A DNA stretch of 64,000 nt from NCBI GenBank assembly GCA_947498705.1, contig CANMLW010000001.1:806001-870000 (forward strand). The letters run 5' to 3'. This document shows positions 19,079 through 28,819 of this stretch, piece after piece. This DNA comes from an uncultured Aquimarina sp. (lineage in GTDB: Bacteria > Bacteroidota > Bacteroidia > Flavobacteriales > Flavobacteriaceae). The translations under genes were made by a program, and so were the position numbers. The notes below the pieces were generated by a model. That model was given only the letters and a program-made list of their open reading frames with translations, was not told the DNA's origin and did not search any database. Every line of letters starts with the position of its first letter. Position 1 is the first letter of the stretch.

Positions 19079-20095
19079 CCATTTTATATTTTGTAAAAGT
19101 TCTAAAAAGTAATCATGCATTTCTTGGGTATAATCCATATGGGTAACAAATCGTAATTTACCCTGCCCCATACCATAAAAGAAAATATTCTTTGCTTCCA
19201 TTTTCGCAATAAATTCTTTTTCATCACCATCGATAGTAAATATCACTATATTGGTATCTATGGGTTCGACGTGTTTTACAAAAGATAACTTTTGCAATTG
19301 CGCACCAATTTCTTTTGCCTTTTTATGGTCTTCTTTTAATCGTTCCAGGTTGTTTTGTATAGCATATAGTCCTGCAGCTGCTATAAATCCAACTTGTCTC
19401 ATGCCACCTCCCAAAATTTTTCTTACTCTAATTGCATCTTCCATCATACTCTTACTACCTATTAAAACAGATCCAATAGGCGCTCCTAAACCTTTGCTAA
19501 GGCAAACTGATATGGTATCAAACACTTCTCCATATTGTAAGGGAGTTTCTTTTTTGGCTACCAATGCATTCCATAACCTTGCACCATCCAAATGATACCC
19601 TAATTTATGTTCATCACAAACCTGTTTAATTCTTTTAATTTCTTCAAAATCATAGCACGCTCCTCCGCCTTTATTTGTAGTATTTTCTAGAGAAACTAAT
19701 GTTGTTAATGGACTATGATAAAAATCTGGTGGATTAATAGCATTTTTAACCTGGCTTGCTGTAATCATACCTCGATGACCATCTAATAATTTGCAGGAAA
19801 CCCCGCTATTAAAAGACACTCCTCCTCCTTCATAATTATAAATATGAGCATATTGATCTGCTATAAGCTGCTCTCCTGGCTGTGTATGCAGCTTGATAGC
19901 CGTCTGATTTGCCATACTACCCGAGGGAAAAAACAACGCTTCTTCTTTACCGAACATCTTGGCAACCTTTTTTTCTAATTCATTGACTGTTGGATCTTCT
20001 TTATACACGTCATCACCAACGTTGGCTGTCATCATAGCTTCAAGCATTTCGGGTGTTGGTTTTGTGACGGTATCACTACGCAAATCTATTTTCAT
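19058..20095 (-). CDS. ltaE: Low-specificity L-threonine aldolase
   Basis: 345-residue PLP enzyme that splits threonine to glycine and acetaldehyde. Seen: [63 protein letters not shown] with the PLP-binding Asp, and the Schiff-base Lys in [14 protein letters not shown], followed by [21 protein letters not shown]. Length and motif order are normal. It marks the left edge of the accessory island. Confidence 0.95.
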   Translation of the reverse strand: MKIDLRSDTVTKPTPEMLEAMMTANVGDDVYKEDPTVNELEKKVAKMFGKEEALFFPSGSMANQTAIKLHTQPGEQLIADQYAHIYNYEGGGVSFNSGVSCKLLDGHRGMITASQVKNAINPPDFYHSPLTTLVSLENTTNKGGGACYDFEEIKRIKQVCDEHKLGYHLDGARLWNALVAKKETPLQYGEVFDTISVCLSKGLGAPIGSVLIGSKSMMEDAIRVRKILGGGMRQVGFIAAAGLYAIQNNLERLKEDHKKAKEIGAQLQKLSFVKHVEPIDTNIVIFTIDGDEKEFIAKMEAKNIFFYGMGQGKLRFVTHMDYTQEMHDYFLELLQNIKWQKKAVY

Positions 20096-20178
20096 TTTAC
20101 TATCTATTTAATACTACTAAACCAATAAAAATAACACTATTTTTACGAATAACTTCATCAATCAAACTCATTTTTATT

Positions 20179-20946
20179 ATGTCAACTATATACAAGAGAC
20201 GTGTTAATCATACATTATTGCTTCTTTTTCTTATTTCTTTTCGGGTAATACCCCAAAATAATGTCGATTCTATAGTACAAACACAAGATACAATCCGTAC
20301 TAAAAAGGAATTAATACATATAGGAGAAAATAACAATTCTAAAAAAAATAATTCTGTTGATACTCTAGAGTTTATAATAGATTATGATATTTCTTATGTA
20401 TATCAGTACAGCATGATTATACTGATTCTATTATTATTAATTTTTGGAGGATTGCTTTTTTACCAATATAAAAGAAAACAACTCTATCGATCTCGTTTTA
20501 AACGCTTAATGTCTGAAAAAACCGAAATCGAAACAAATAATACTATATCCCCTTTTTCCATCAATAAAACAATTTCTGTACCTCAAAAGCATATTGAAGA
20601 CATTATGTCTAAATTAAACGATTTTGAAATCAGTCAAAAATACCTATTACATGGCATTACCGTTCAATCTTTGGCCAAGGACATGAATACGAATGTAAAA
20701 TACTTATCACTTGTAATCAATCAGTATAAAGAGAAATCTTTTATTACCTATCTAAATAGTTTAAGAATCAGCCATACCATAAAAGAGCTAAAAGGAAACT
20801 CTAATCTTCGAAAATACACAGTAAAGGCAATTGCTCATGAAGTAGGTTTTAACAGTGCAGAAACATTTTCCAAAGCTTTCTATAAAGAAATTGGCATAAA
20901 ACCTTCTTATTTTCTTAAGCAACTTAATAAAAAGATGGTTAGATAA
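20179..20946 (+). CDS. Membrane-tethered AraC-type regulator lacking the TPR domain
   Basis: 255 residues. It has the N-terminal hydrophobic signal (LLLLFLISFRVIPQ), then only about 40 residues before the membrane helix (MIILILLLLIFGGLLFYQYK, about 76-95), the basic KRKQLYRSRFKRLM stretch and a C-terminal AraC HTH domain (about 140-250) with YLLHGITVQSLAKDMNT and IAHEVGFNSAETFSKAFYKE. The other six paralogues here carry about 350 periplasmic TPR residues at this place. It is therefore a sensor-less form: constitutive, dominant-negative, or decayed. The base-contact position of the first recognition helix is Leu (KYLSLVIN). No peptide gene follows. Confidence 0.85.
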   Translation: MSTIYKRRVNHTLLLLFLISFRVIPQNNVDSIVQTQDTIRTKKELIHIGENNNSKKNNSVDTLEFIIDYDISYVYQYSMIILILLLLIFGGLLFYQYKRKQLYRSRFKRLMSEKTEIETNNTISPFSINKTISVPQKHIEDIMSKLNDFEISQKYLLHGITVQSLAKDMNTNVKYLSLVINQYKEKSFITYLNSLRISHTIKELKGNSNLRKYTVKAIAHEVGFNSAETFSKAFYKEIGIKPSYFLKQLNKKMVR

Positions 20947-21045
20947 ATGGTAAAAGAACTACAAAACCATCCTGTATTACGAAAATACACCAACGTTTAT
21001 TCGTTAAAAATCAACCATCAATTAGCAACTTTTAAAGATCTTTAA
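20947..21045 (+). pseudogene. Remnant of an AraC-type HTH domain
   Basis: Starting in the base after the stop of the 20179 gene is a 32-codon frame, VKELQNHPVLRKYT then NVYSLKINHQLATFKDL. The first half matches the second HTH entry helix of the neighbouring regulators (IKELKGNSNLRKYT, VKELQENSTLQKFT); the rest does not. It looks like scar tissue from recombination between tandem regulator genes. Confidence 0.4.
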
Positions 21046-21129
21046 CGTTACCTTTTTAATATTTAAAAAAGAGCTATTTTTGTTAATTGTAATTACATCC
21101 TCTTTTCACTGTTTTTCTATCTATTTACA

Positions 21130-22842
21130 ATGAGTAAATTATATATAATTATACTACCTAAGCTATTTCTTTTTTTTTCAGTTGCTACCTATGCCCAAAA
21201 TCATATAGACACTTTACAGAATAAAAATTTTGAAGAGCTTAAAAACTTATATTATAATTATATTGATAACGATTCAATAAAAACAAAAGCAATACTCAAA
21301 ATATATTTAGAAAAAGCCACTAAGAACAAAGATACATTTCATATTGCTGAAGTACATCTTTTTATGCACTATAATATAAATAGTGGTTATGATATAACAC
21401 ATTTGGATAAAATTATTACACTAACACAAGATAATCCCTCGATAAAATATCCAGCATATGCTTATTTCAAAAAAGCTCAATATTTCTTATACCAAGAAAG
21501 AAATATTGAAAAAACCTTAATAAATTTAAATAAAGCGAAATCATATTTCTATGATTTTAATAATCCTAACCTATCTACTAGAGTTGATTATTTGATAGGA
21601 ATTGTTAAAAATGAACACCTAGGCGAAAAAAAAGAAGCAATATCAATTTTTAAAAAATGTGCCCAATATTACATTAATAACCCACACGGTTTTAATAAGT
21701 ATCGATATTTATACTCGCTACATGCTATTGCAGAGACCTATATATCTTTAGAAAAATATGATTCTGTAAACTACTATAATAATCTAGGATATAAAACTGC
21801 CAACAAATATGATGAGAATGAATTAATGAAATATTATTTTTCTCTTTGTGAAGGTATTAATCATTATGCTCAAAACAATTTTTTTACTGCAATAGACAGT
21901 ATTACGATTGCATTACCTAAAATGATAATATTAGAAGATAAATCAAATCTTATCGATAGTTATTTTTATTTGGCGAAATCATATTATGACATTGGTAATA
22001 AAGAAAAAGCTATCCATAATTTTAAGAAAACTGACTCTATACTAGAAACGTTAAGTACTTTACCACAATACAAACATGTAAAGACTTATGAATATTTAAA
22101 AAACCATTACACAGAAATTAAGGATATAGAAAAGCGTAATTATTATTTAAATAAGCTTAATACGGTTCTAGACAAATATCTGAACGATAAAATATTTATA
22201 AATAAAAAAGTAAGAGAAGACTATGATGTGCCTAAACTCTTAGATGAGCAAAAAAAAATTATCAATAAACTAAATAAAAAAAACAACATATATGTCTATG
22301 GTATTTTATGTTTGTTTATTATTTTATTTGGACTAGCAGGAATTGCCTTTTATCAAAATAAAAAGAAGAAATTATACCGGTTACGTTTTGAAAAGCTTAT
22401 AAATGATCAGAATAACATTCCTAGAAAAAGTAAACCTGAAGTTTCTAATAGATTGCAATCAAATCTCGAAATAAAAGTACCTGAAAAGCATATAGAATCC
22501 ATCTTAAATAAATTAGAAGATTTTGAAAAAACAAATGCTTATTTATCTCAGGGGATAAGCGTGCAATCATTAGCAGATCAAATGGAAACAAATGTAAAAT
22601 ATTTATCACAGGTTATAAACCATTACAAAAAGAAAAAATTTACTACATATATCAATGAACTACGTATTTCATACGCCGTAAATAAGTTAAAAGAAAATCC
22701 TACTTTAAGAAAATTTACTATAAAAGCAATTGCACACGAAATGGGATACAGTAGTGCTGAAACATTTTCTAATGCTTTTTATAAACAACTTGCCATTAAA
22801 CCTTCTTTCTTTTTGAAAGAGTTAGAAAAATCTAATTTATAA
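21130..22842 (+). CDS. Membrane-tethered TPR-AraC regulator, paralogue 1
   Basis: 570 residues. Signal peptide (PKLFLFFSVATYAQ), a TPR-type helical domain over about residues 30-370 (repeat-like YPAYAYFKKAQYFLYQER, SLHAIAETYISLEKYDS, DSYFYLAKSYYDIGNKEKAI), one membrane helix at about 386-408 (GILCLFIILFGLAGIAFY), a basic KKKKLYRLRF stretch, and an AraC HTH pair at about 455-565 with KYLSQVINHYK and IAHEMGYSSAETFSNAFYKQ. Topology implies a periplasmic sensor and a cytoplasmic DNA-binding domain in one chain. It is followed 111 bp later by a GG-leader peptide gene with an ATTCTGGAAT box. Ligand unknown; a secreted peptide is the natural guess from context. Confidence 0.9.
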   Translation: MSKLYIIILPKLFLFFSVATYAQNHIDTLQNKNFEELKNLYYNYIDNDSIKTKAILKIYLEKATKNKDTFHIAEVHLFMHYNINSGYDITHLDKIITLTQDNPSIKYPAYAYFKKAQYFLYQERNIEKTLINLNKAKSYFYDFNNPNLSTRVDYLIGIVKNEHLGEKKEAISIFKKCAQYYINNPHGFNKYRYLYSLHAIAETYISLEKYDSVNYYNNLGYKTANKYDENELMKYYFSLCEGINHYAQNNFFTAIDSITIALPKMIILEDKSNLIDSYFYLAKSYYDIGNKEKAIHNFKKTDSILETLSTLPQYKHVKTYEYLKNHYTEIKDIEKRNYYLNKLNTVLDKYLNDKIFINKKVREDYDVPKLLDEQKKIINKLNKKNNIYVYGILCLFIILFGLAGIAFYQNKKKKLYRLRFEKLINDQNNIPRKSKPEVSNRLQSNLEIKVPEKHIESILNKLEDFEKTNAYLSQGISVQSLADQMETNVKYLSQVINHYKKKKFTTYINELRISYAVNKLKENPTLRKFTIKAIAHEMGYSSAETFSNAFYKQLAIKPSFFLKELEKSNL

Positions 22843-22858
22843 ATTTTTAATTGTCTGA

Positions 22859-22923
22859 ATTCTGGAATTTCGAGCAATAGTAAGTAATTAATGCTGTTTT
22901 AATATTTCGGTTTTAATAATTTG
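22859..22923 (+). promoter_or_regulatory. Class A peptide promoter: ATTCTGGAAT box and -7 region
   Basis: Box ATTCTGGAAT at 22859-22868. A TAATTTG -7-like sequence has its TTTG 52 bp past the box, the same spacing as at the 25959 peptide. Single box, with no second copy 20 bp away. Confidence 0.65.
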
Positions 22924-22953
22924 CGAAAACAAAAATTTTAAACAAGGGAGAAA

Positions 22954-23226
22954 ATGAAAAAAAAATCGAAGATTAAAAAGTTAACACTTTCAAAAGTTCA
23001 TATTTCAAAGTTAAATATGGACGCCATTTCTGGTGGTGGACCTGATGGAGCAGGGACAGGAAGTGGTATTGTACGTTCTTGTAAAGGGTGCGCTCCAACA
23101 AAAGGCTGTCCGTCTATACAAAATTGTGCCAATGATACACAGGTTGGATGCAGGCCACCTGGACACACTGATTATTGCAATCCTCATTCTGTAGAATATG
23201 GCCAGGGATGTCAAGGTCCTAATTAA
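22954..23226 (+). CDS. GG-leader precursor peptide, Cys-rich core
   Basis: 90 residues. Long-leader class: KKLTLSKVHISKLNMDAISG ending in Gly27-Gly28, the C39-peptidase cleavage motif. The core starts GPDGAGTGSG and holds seven Cys in short spacings (SCKGCAPTKGC, QNC, VGC, DYC, GQGC). It shares the GTxS plus Cys-pair pattern with the 25959, 26225, 26452 and 39917 peptides. An unusually good ribosome site (GGGAG) precedes the ATG. It lies downstream of regulator paralogue 1. Product unknown: signal peptide, bacteriocin or modified peptide. Confidence 0.82.
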   Translation: MKKKSKIKKLTLSKVHISKLNMDAISGGGPDGAGTGSGIVRSCKGCAPTKGCPSIQNCANDTQVGCRPPGHTDYCNPHSVEYGQGCQGPN

Positions 23227-23326
23227 ATGTCTCATTAAATAATCAAATAAAGAAAAATAGGCATTATAAAAAAAATCAAAAGTTGAAAAATTTGCCTTTC
23301 TTAAAATTAATTTTTTAAAATTTAAG

Positions 23327-23446
23327 ATGAGCACATTTGTAAGAGGAGAACCTCCTGTTCTTACCAAAAGAGGTAAAGATTGATATACTAGTTGTAGGGC
23401 TTGTGAAAAACAACCCGAAAACAATGAAGGAGAGATACAACTTTAA
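23327..23446 (+). pseudogene. Possible decayed small gene with in-frame TGA
   Basis: One frame reads MSTFVRGEPPVLTKRGKD, then TGA at 23381-23383, then YTSCRACEKQPENNEGEIQL and a stop. The two halves look protein-like and stay in one frame, as if a Trp codon had mutated to TGA. No family is recognised. Weak support. Confidence 0.22.
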
Positions 23447-23476
23447 TGAATTTCAGTTACAATGTTAAAAAATATC

Positions 23477-23507
23477 CACCCAATATAAAATCCTTCTATA
23501 TTGGGTG
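23477..23507 (+). terminator. Terminator-like hairpin after the 22954 peptide
   Basis: CACCCAATATA pairs with TATATTGGGTG; weak T-rich tail. It lies 250 bp past the peptide stop, after the decayed frame. Confidence 0.5.
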
Positions 23508-24095
23508 AATTTCAAAATCCAAATTCATTAAAATACTATGCATAGTCTTTAATAATTTCTTTTAATTAAACGGAATAATAATCTAAAATTCTTTTTGACC
23601 CAATTCCTTTACTCACCAAAAGAAACACTTTAACTTATATAATAATTTATTATTTAGCTAGATGAATCTATTATACACAAAAAGGACTTGTAATTTTAGA
23701 ATTTCGGGTATTGGTAAACATTAGATTAATAATAAAATGGTTGGTTTTATATACTTTTATCATTCATTAATCTTTACTAAAATCAATCATAAAAAATCAA
23801 TCAAAGGCTAAAAAAATATGCCTAAAAAAACAAAATCGGTGAAACAAATAAAATTCTTGGAGAAACCTTTCCTGCTAATAGCGAAAATGGATATTTTACA
23901 GAAATTTGAAATGATCATCCAAATTAAAAAGGATACAATTATTGAAGTATCTAACCTTAATTAGCAAAATGGATATTTGGGTTTTATAACAAATACCATT
24001 TATAGCTTTAAAACATGAGGTAATGATTTATTAAATATGAATCATGCTTTTAATTCACGAATAATACAATAATAAATTACTTCTTACATCAATAA
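23508..24095. other. Intergenic stretch without a supportable gene
   Basis: AT-rich, with stop codons in all frames at short intervals. A degenerate ATTC-like box (AGAATTTCGGGTATTGG) lies at about 23698-23714, which hints at a lost peptide promoter. Small frames near 23818-23964 show no leader and no family. The promoter of the 24096 regulator must lie near the right end. Confidence 0.4.
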
Positions 24096-25835
24096 ATGAT
24101 TCATATTTTTTTAAAAGTGTCATATCTGCGTTTTTTTTGTTTGCTAATTGTTTCGTGTTATAATATTTCTAATGCTCAGAATGAATTAAGTCACTTAAAA
24201 CAAAAAAGTTATAAAGAACTTCTAGAAAATTATAACCATAATTATGAAACGAATCCATCACTCTCAAAAAAAATAATTCAAAACTACCTGGCAAAAGCAA
24301 AACATAACAAGGATACTTTTCATATTGCAGAGGCTTACTATCAGCTATATAATCTAGCCGATGAATCAATTAAACTAAAATATACAGATAGTATTTTGAG
24401 GATTACAAAATATAATCATAATACAGATTTTCCTGCAAAAGGGTATTTTAGAAAAGCTCAATTTTTCATGTTTGAAAAAAGAAATATTGAAAAAGCTATC
24501 AACCATCTAGCCATAGCTAAAAAACTTGCAAAAAATAAGGGCAATGAGCAACTTCTAATTAGGATTGAATATTACATTGGCATCATACAAAGTGAACACT
24601 TAAATGAAAAGGAAAAAGCTCTACGAATTTTCAAAAAATGCGCCAGGTTTTACAATAACAAAACAGAACACAAAGCCAAATTCAGGTATCTATATATTAT
24701 TCATGCTATAGCAGAAACTTATATACACCTTAAAAAATATGATTCTACAACACTCTATAACAAAATAGGATATCAAAAAATTTCTCAAAGTACTGACCCC
24801 AATATCATTAGAATAAAACCTTATTTTACCCTTTGCGAAGCTATCAATAAATATGAACAAAATGATTTCAAAACAACAATTGATAGTATACGTATTGCTT
24901 TGCCAAATTTTTTAAAATACAAGGACAAATCAAATATTTTAGATAGTTATTATTATTTAGGTAAATCGCTCTATGATCTAAATGATAAAAAAAAGGCAAT
25001 TTATTATTTTAAAAAAACTGATTCTATCATAGAAACATTACATTCTATGCCGCAATACAAGTATTTAAAAACATACGAGTATATGAAGGATTACTATAAA
25101 GGAATTGGAGATATTGAGAATCAAAACAAATACCTAAGTAAACTAAACACTATACTGGATAAATATTTAAAGGATAGAAACTTTATTCATAATAAAATTA
25201 CTAAAGATTATGACATTCCATCATTATTAGAAGAGCAGAAAGCACTTATAAAAGAGCTTAATCGTCGTAATGCAATGTATTCATATATTATAGTTTTACT
25301 CGGTTTCTTGTTAGTAAGTTCTGGAGGTATTGTATATTATCTATATCATAAAAAAAAGTTGTACAAATCACGTTTTAATACTTTAATCGATGAGCAAACC
25401 TTAAAAGTTAAAACTGCTACTAAGGTAAATGTTGTTTCTGAAAAGAAAATAAATGTACCCGAAAAACATATAAAAGATATTACAGACAAATTAGATATGT
25501 TTGAGACTCAAAAAGGATACCTTAAACAAGGATTGACAATACAGTCATTAGCTAACGATATGAATACAAATATCAAATACTTATCAAGAGTAATTAATCA
25601 TTTAAAACATAAAACATTTACATCTTATTTAAACGAGTTACGAATTAATTACACAGTACAAGAGCTACAAGAAAACTCGACACTTCAAAAATTTACTATA
25701 AAAGCCATTGCGAATGAAATGGGATATAAAAATTCGGAAACATTCTCGAATGCCTTTTATAAACAATTAGGTATTAAGCCTTCTTATTTTTTAAAAAACA
25801 TTGCGAAAGCACAAAAACAAGAAACAAACAAATAG
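24096..25835 (+). CDS. Membrane-tethered TPR-AraC regulator, paralogue 2
   Basis: 579 residues, same plan as paralogue 1: signal peptide (FFCLLIVSCYNISNAQ), TPR-type domain to about residue 375 (FPAKGYFRKAQFFMFEKRN, IIHAIAETYIHLKKYDS, DSYYYLGKSLYDLNDKKKAI), membrane helix at about 393-415 (IIVLLGFLLVSSGGIVYYLY), AraC HTH at about 460-570 with KYLSRVINHLK and IANEMGYKNSETFSNAFYKQ. The base-contact residue in helix 1 is Arg. It heads a unit with three precursor genes (25959, 26225, 26452) preceded by an ATTCGGGAAT box. Only the 24096 copy has three peptides behind it. Confidence 0.9.
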   Translation: MIHIFLKVSYLRFFCLLIVSCYNISNAQNELSHLKQKSYKELLENYNHNYETNPSLSKKIIQNYLAKAKHNKDTFHIAEAYYQLYNLADESIKLKYTDSILRITKYNHNTDFPAKGYFRKAQFFMFEKRNIEKAINHLAIAKKLAKNKGNEQLLIRIEYYIGIIQSEHLNEKEKALRIFKKCARFYNNKTEHKAKFRYLYIIHAIAETYIHLKKYDSTTLYNKIGYQKISQSTDPNIIRIKPYFTLCEAINKYEQNDFKTTIDSIRIALPNFLKYKDKSNILDSYYYLGKSLYDLNDKKKAIYYFKKTDSIIETLHSMPQYKYLKTYEYMKDYYKGIGDIENQNKYLSKLNTILDKYLKDRNFIHNKITKDYDIPSLLEEQKALIKELNRRNAMYSYIIVLLGFLLVSSGGIVYYLYHKKKLYKSRFNTLIDEQTLKVKTATKVNVVSEKKINVPEKHIKDITDKLDMFETQKGYLKQGLTIQSLANDMNTNIKYLSRVINHLKHKTFTSYLNELRINYTVQELQENSTLQKFTIKAIANEMGYKNSETFSNAFYKQLGIKPSYFLKNIAKAQKQETNK

Positions 25836-25872
25836 TTAAAAATCAATTGATTAATAAAAATATGAATCGAAA

Positions 25873-25937
25873 ATTCGGGAATTCCGATTAACATCTTAAA
25901 ATTTACCAATTAAAGACTCTTCTGTTTTTATACTTTG
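25873..25937 (+). promoter_or_regulatory. Class A peptide promoter: ATTCGGGAAT box and -7 region
   Basis: Box at 25873-25882 inside a longer imperfect palindrome (AATCG...CGATT). TACTTTG at 25931-25937 has its TTTG 52 bp from the box end, as at 22859. The start codon follows 21 bp later. Confidence 0.7.
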
Positions 25938-25958
25938 CAGCCAATAATCGAATACATC

Positions 25959-26174
25959 ATGCAAAAACAATCGAAAAAACTATCTCTTAAAAAGTTAGAA
26001 ATTACAAAACTTACCAATTTAGGTATAATTTTGGGTGGTGCACCTCCTGGTACTCAGGGAACAGCTTCTTATATACCTCAAAGTAGTTGCGTAATTAGTA
26101 CAGATTGTGTTACAGGCACGAAAGATTGTACACCTGGCACACCTGGTAAAGATGGGAGTAATGGTGCCCCATGA
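25959..26174 (+). CDS. GG-leader precursor peptide
   Basis: 71 residues from ATG 25959; the TTG at 25935 lies within the -7 box and is rejected. Leader KKLSLKKLEITKLTNLGIIL with Gly26-Gly27. Core APPGTQGTASYIPQSSCVIS then three Cys in all (SSC, DC, DC) and a collagen-like tail PGTPGKDGSNGAP. First of three tandem precursors behind regulator paralogue 2; 50 bp to the next. It shares GTAS and the Cys-x5-Cys pair with its neighbours. Confidence 0.82.
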   Translation: MQKQSKKLSLKKLEITKLTNLGIILGGAPPGTQGTASYIPQSSCVISTDCVTGTKDCTPGTPGKDGSNGAP

Positions 26175-26224
26175 TACAGAACAAAACCTCTTATTGAATA
26201 TCAATTATTAAAAGTAATATACAC

Positions 26225-26431
26225 ATGAAAACAAAAAGTAAAAAAACATTAACACTTAAAAAATTAGAAATTACAAAACTTACGAATTTAAGTTTGATTA
26301 TGGGTGGTGATGATGGAGTGCCTAAGGGAACGGGCTCTAAGGGAGGTGGACGTAGTAGTTGTGGTACTACTGGTATAAATTGTGAAAATATAGGTAGTCC
26401 TGGTAATGGTGGTGGAGAAACCGCTCCTTAA
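26225..26431 (+). CDS. GG-leader precursor peptide
   Basis: 68 residues. Leader KTLTLKKLEITKLTNLSLIM with Gly27-Gly28, almost the same as the 25959 leader. The core is glycine-rich, DDGVPKGTGSKGGG then RSSCGTTGINCENIG, ending GETAP. Two Cys spaced by six. Middle gene of the three-peptide unit; the next starts 20 bp downstream. Confidence 0.82.
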   Translation: MKTKSKKTLTLKKLEITKLTNLSLIMGGDDGVPKGTGSKGGGRSSCGTTGINCENIGSPGNGGGETAP

Positions 26432-26451
26432 ATTAGTCAAAATAAATAATC

Positions 26452-26649
26452 ATGAAACAAAATAAAAAAAGATTAACTCTACAAAAGTTAGAAATCTCTA
26501 AACTTACTAATTACAAAAACATCTCGGGAGGTGGCCCAGAAGGACATGATGGCGGTGGTAATTTACAAGGAACTGGATCTAAAGCTGCTGTAAATAATGA
26601 TAGTAGTTGTGGCATTACAGAAAACTGTTTTTCTGGAAGGTTTTTTTAA
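26452..26649 (+). CDS. GG-leader precursor peptide
   Basis: 65 residues. Leader KRLTLQKLEISKLTNYKNIS with Gly26-Gly27. The core opens GPEGHDGGG, repeats the GTGSKAA and SSCGITENC pattern of the previous peptide and ends FSGRFF. Third of three tandem copies; cores differ more than leaders, as expected for diversified peptide families. A terminator follows 180 bp later. Confidence 0.82.
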   Translation: MKQNKKRLTLQKLEISKLTNYKNISGGGPEGHDGGGNLQGTGSKAAVNNDSSCGITENCFSGRFF

Positions 26650-26826
26650 ATTATTACAAATCACAAATTGTTGCTTTTCCAATATTAGTTTTTAGATATA
26701 ATTTTTTGTTTTTATAGCAATTATAAAAGTTTAAATATTTGCTACGTATCACATCAAAAAAATTAATTTAGACCATCCAAAATTGAATGTTGGATCAATT
26801 GTTTTTTAGTATTACCTATCTAAATG

Positions 26827-26873
26827 ATATTTCCGGTAAAATAGTTTTATTTTTACCGGAAATATTATTTTTT
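26827..26873 (+). terminator. Terminator of the three-peptide unit
   Basis: A perfect 15-bp stem (ATATTTCCGGTAAAA with its complement) is followed by TATTTTTTT. It lies 34 bp before regulator paralogue 3. Confidence 0.93.
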
Positions 26874-26906
26874 TATCTGTAAATAGGTTCTAACTAAAAA
26901 ATTATC

Positions 26907-28640
26907 ATGGGTAAATACACTCTTTTTTTTCTTCTTCAAATATTTATTTTACTATCTACTAAAATTCAAGCCCAAAAAGAAACTGATCGTCTTTTTCAAA
27001 AAAGTTACGATGAGCTTTTGACTATCTACAAGAAAAATATAACAGAAGATACTATTTCATCATTAAAAATAATTGATGTTTATCTAAAAAAAGCAAAATT
27101 AAATAAAGACACTTTACATATAGCCAACGCATATAAATATCATTATTTAATAAGTGATGAAAAAGAAAGACATTATTTAGATAGTATTATTACAATCACC
27201 AAATATAATCAAAGTAAAGAATACCCTGCATTTGCATATATAAAAAAGGCAAAACTAAATTTTAGAGAGAGGGATACAGAAAAAACTTTATTCTATCTCA
27301 ACTTAGCTCGAAAATATGCAAAAGCTAACGATAATATAATTTTATTATATCGTATTGATTATTTTATAGGAATTGTACGAAGTGAGCATCTAGGAGAAAA
27401 AGAAAAAGCTTTAAATATTTTTAAAAGATGTGCTCGGTTTTTTTCAAAAGGAATTAAGGAGGATCATAAATTTAGATATTTGTATACATTACATGCAATT
27501 GCGGAGTTAAATATAAGCTTAGAAAAAAATGATTCGGCAACCTATTATAATCGCCTAGGATATGCTAAAGCTTCAAAGAGTACTATCCCTGCAATTACAA
27601 AAACACTTACCTACTTTACAATATGCGAAGGTATTAATGAATACAAAAGAAAAAAATACACCGCAGCAATTGATAGTATTAACAAAGCTTTACCTAAACT
27701 AATAAAGCTTAATGATAAATCAAATATTATTGACGGCTACTTTTATCTAGGCAAATCTTATCGTGGATTAGAAAATACTGAAAAAGCCATTATATACTTC
27801 AAAAAAACAGATTCTATTCTAGAAACACTAAACTCTCCTCCTCAATACAAACACCTTAAAACTTATGAAGTTTTAAAAGAATATTATAAAAGTAATAAGG
27901 ATTTACATAATCAAAATAAATATTTAAATAAATTAAACTCATATCTGGATCACTATGTAAATGATAAGATTTTTATTGGAAAAAAAATAAAAGAAGATTA
28001 TGATATTCCAATACTAATCGAAGAACAAAAAAACATTATACAGAAACTGAATAAGGATGCAAGTAACTATACTTCAAAAATACAGTTATTAAGTTTTGTA
28101 TTATTAATCTTAGGAGGCTTATTGTTTTACCAATATCGTAAAAAACGATTATATAGATCAAGGTTTAATAAACTTATTGAAGAAAAAGTACAACCAACCA
28201 ATAAAAATATTACAACTAAAGTTTCAAAAAACAATCAATCAATACTATCAGACCAAAAAATTAATGTACCAGAAAAACATGTTACTTATATACTGAACAA
28301 ATTAAGTGAGTTCGAACAAAATAAGAAATATCTTGCACTAGGCGTTAGTGTCCAATCATTAGCCGACGAAATAGAAACTAATGTTAAATATTTATCTCGT
28401 GTAATTAATTACCATAAAAACAAAACTTTTACGCATTACCTTAATGAACTTCGTATTATGTATGCAGTAGAAGAATTAAAACAAAATAATACTCTTAGAA
28501 AATATACTATTAAAGCAATTGCAACAGAAATGGGATATAAAAGTCCTGAAACTTTTTCTAATGCTTTCTATAAACAAATTGGTATTAAACCTTCTTATTA
28601 TATTAAAAATCTAAATAAATTAGAATTAGAATCTGATTAG
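26907..28640 (+). CDS. Membrane-tethered TPR-AraC regulator, paralogue 3
   Basis: 577 residues. Signal peptide (LFFLLQIFILLSTKIQAQ), TPR-type domain to about residue 375 (YPAFAYIKKAKLNFRERD, TLHAIAELNISLEKNDS, DGYFYLGKSYRGLENTEKAI), membrane helix at about 391-412 (LLSFVLLILGGLLFYQY), AraC HTH at about 465-570 with KYLSRVINYHK and IATEMGYKSPETFSNAFYKQ. Arg at the base-contact position, as in paralogues 2 and 4. The peptide gene at 28820 with an ATTCGGGAAT box follows 179 bp later. Its own promoter must lie in the 33-bp gap after the terminator, or it is expressed by read-through. Confidence 0.9.
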   Translation: MGKYTLFFLLQIFILLSTKIQAQKETDRLFQKSYDELLTIYKKNITEDTISSLKIIDVYLKKAKLNKDTLHIANAYKYHYLISDEKERHYLDSIITITKYNQSKEYPAFAYIKKAKLNFRERDTEKTLFYLNLARKYAKANDNIILLYRIDYFIGIVRSEHLGEKEKALNIFKRCARFFSKGIKEDHKFRYLYTLHAIAELNISLEKNDSATYYNRLGYAKASKSTIPAITKTLTYFTICEGINEYKRKKYTAAIDSINKALPKLIKLNDKSNIIDGYFYLGKSYRGLENTEKAIIYFKKTDSILETLNSPPQYKHLKTYEVLKEYYKSNKDLHNQNKYLNKLNSYLDHYVNDKIFIGKKIKEDYDIPILIEEQKNIIQKLNKDASNYTSKIQLLSFVLLILGGLLFYQYRKKRLYRSRFNKLIEEKVQPTNKNITTKVSKNNQSILSDQKINVPEKHVTYILNKLSEFEQNKKYLALGVSVQSLADEIETNVKYLSRVINYHKNKTFTHYLNELRIMYAVEELKQNNTLRKYTIKAIATEMGYKSPETFSNAFYKQIGIKPSYYIKNLNKLELESD

Positions 28641-28726
28641 AATTTTCTTTATGAAAATTAATCCTACTTAACGATTAATTAGTAAATTATTAAAAATCAA
28701 ATATTTAAAAACACAAACTAATCGAA

Positions 28727-28792
28727 ATTCGGGAATTTTGTGTAACTAAATAAATGTTTTAATGATCAAAATACCTCAATTATATAGATTTG
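28727..28792 (+). promoter_or_regulatory. Class A peptide promoter: ATTCGGGAAT box and TAGATTTG
   Basis: Box at 28727-28736, identical to the box behind regulator paralogue 2. The -7 box TAGATTTG at 28785-28792 has its TTTG 53 bp past the box end. Confidence 0.75.
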
Positions 28793-28819
28793 CTATTAAA
28801 TCATTAAAAGATAATTGAA

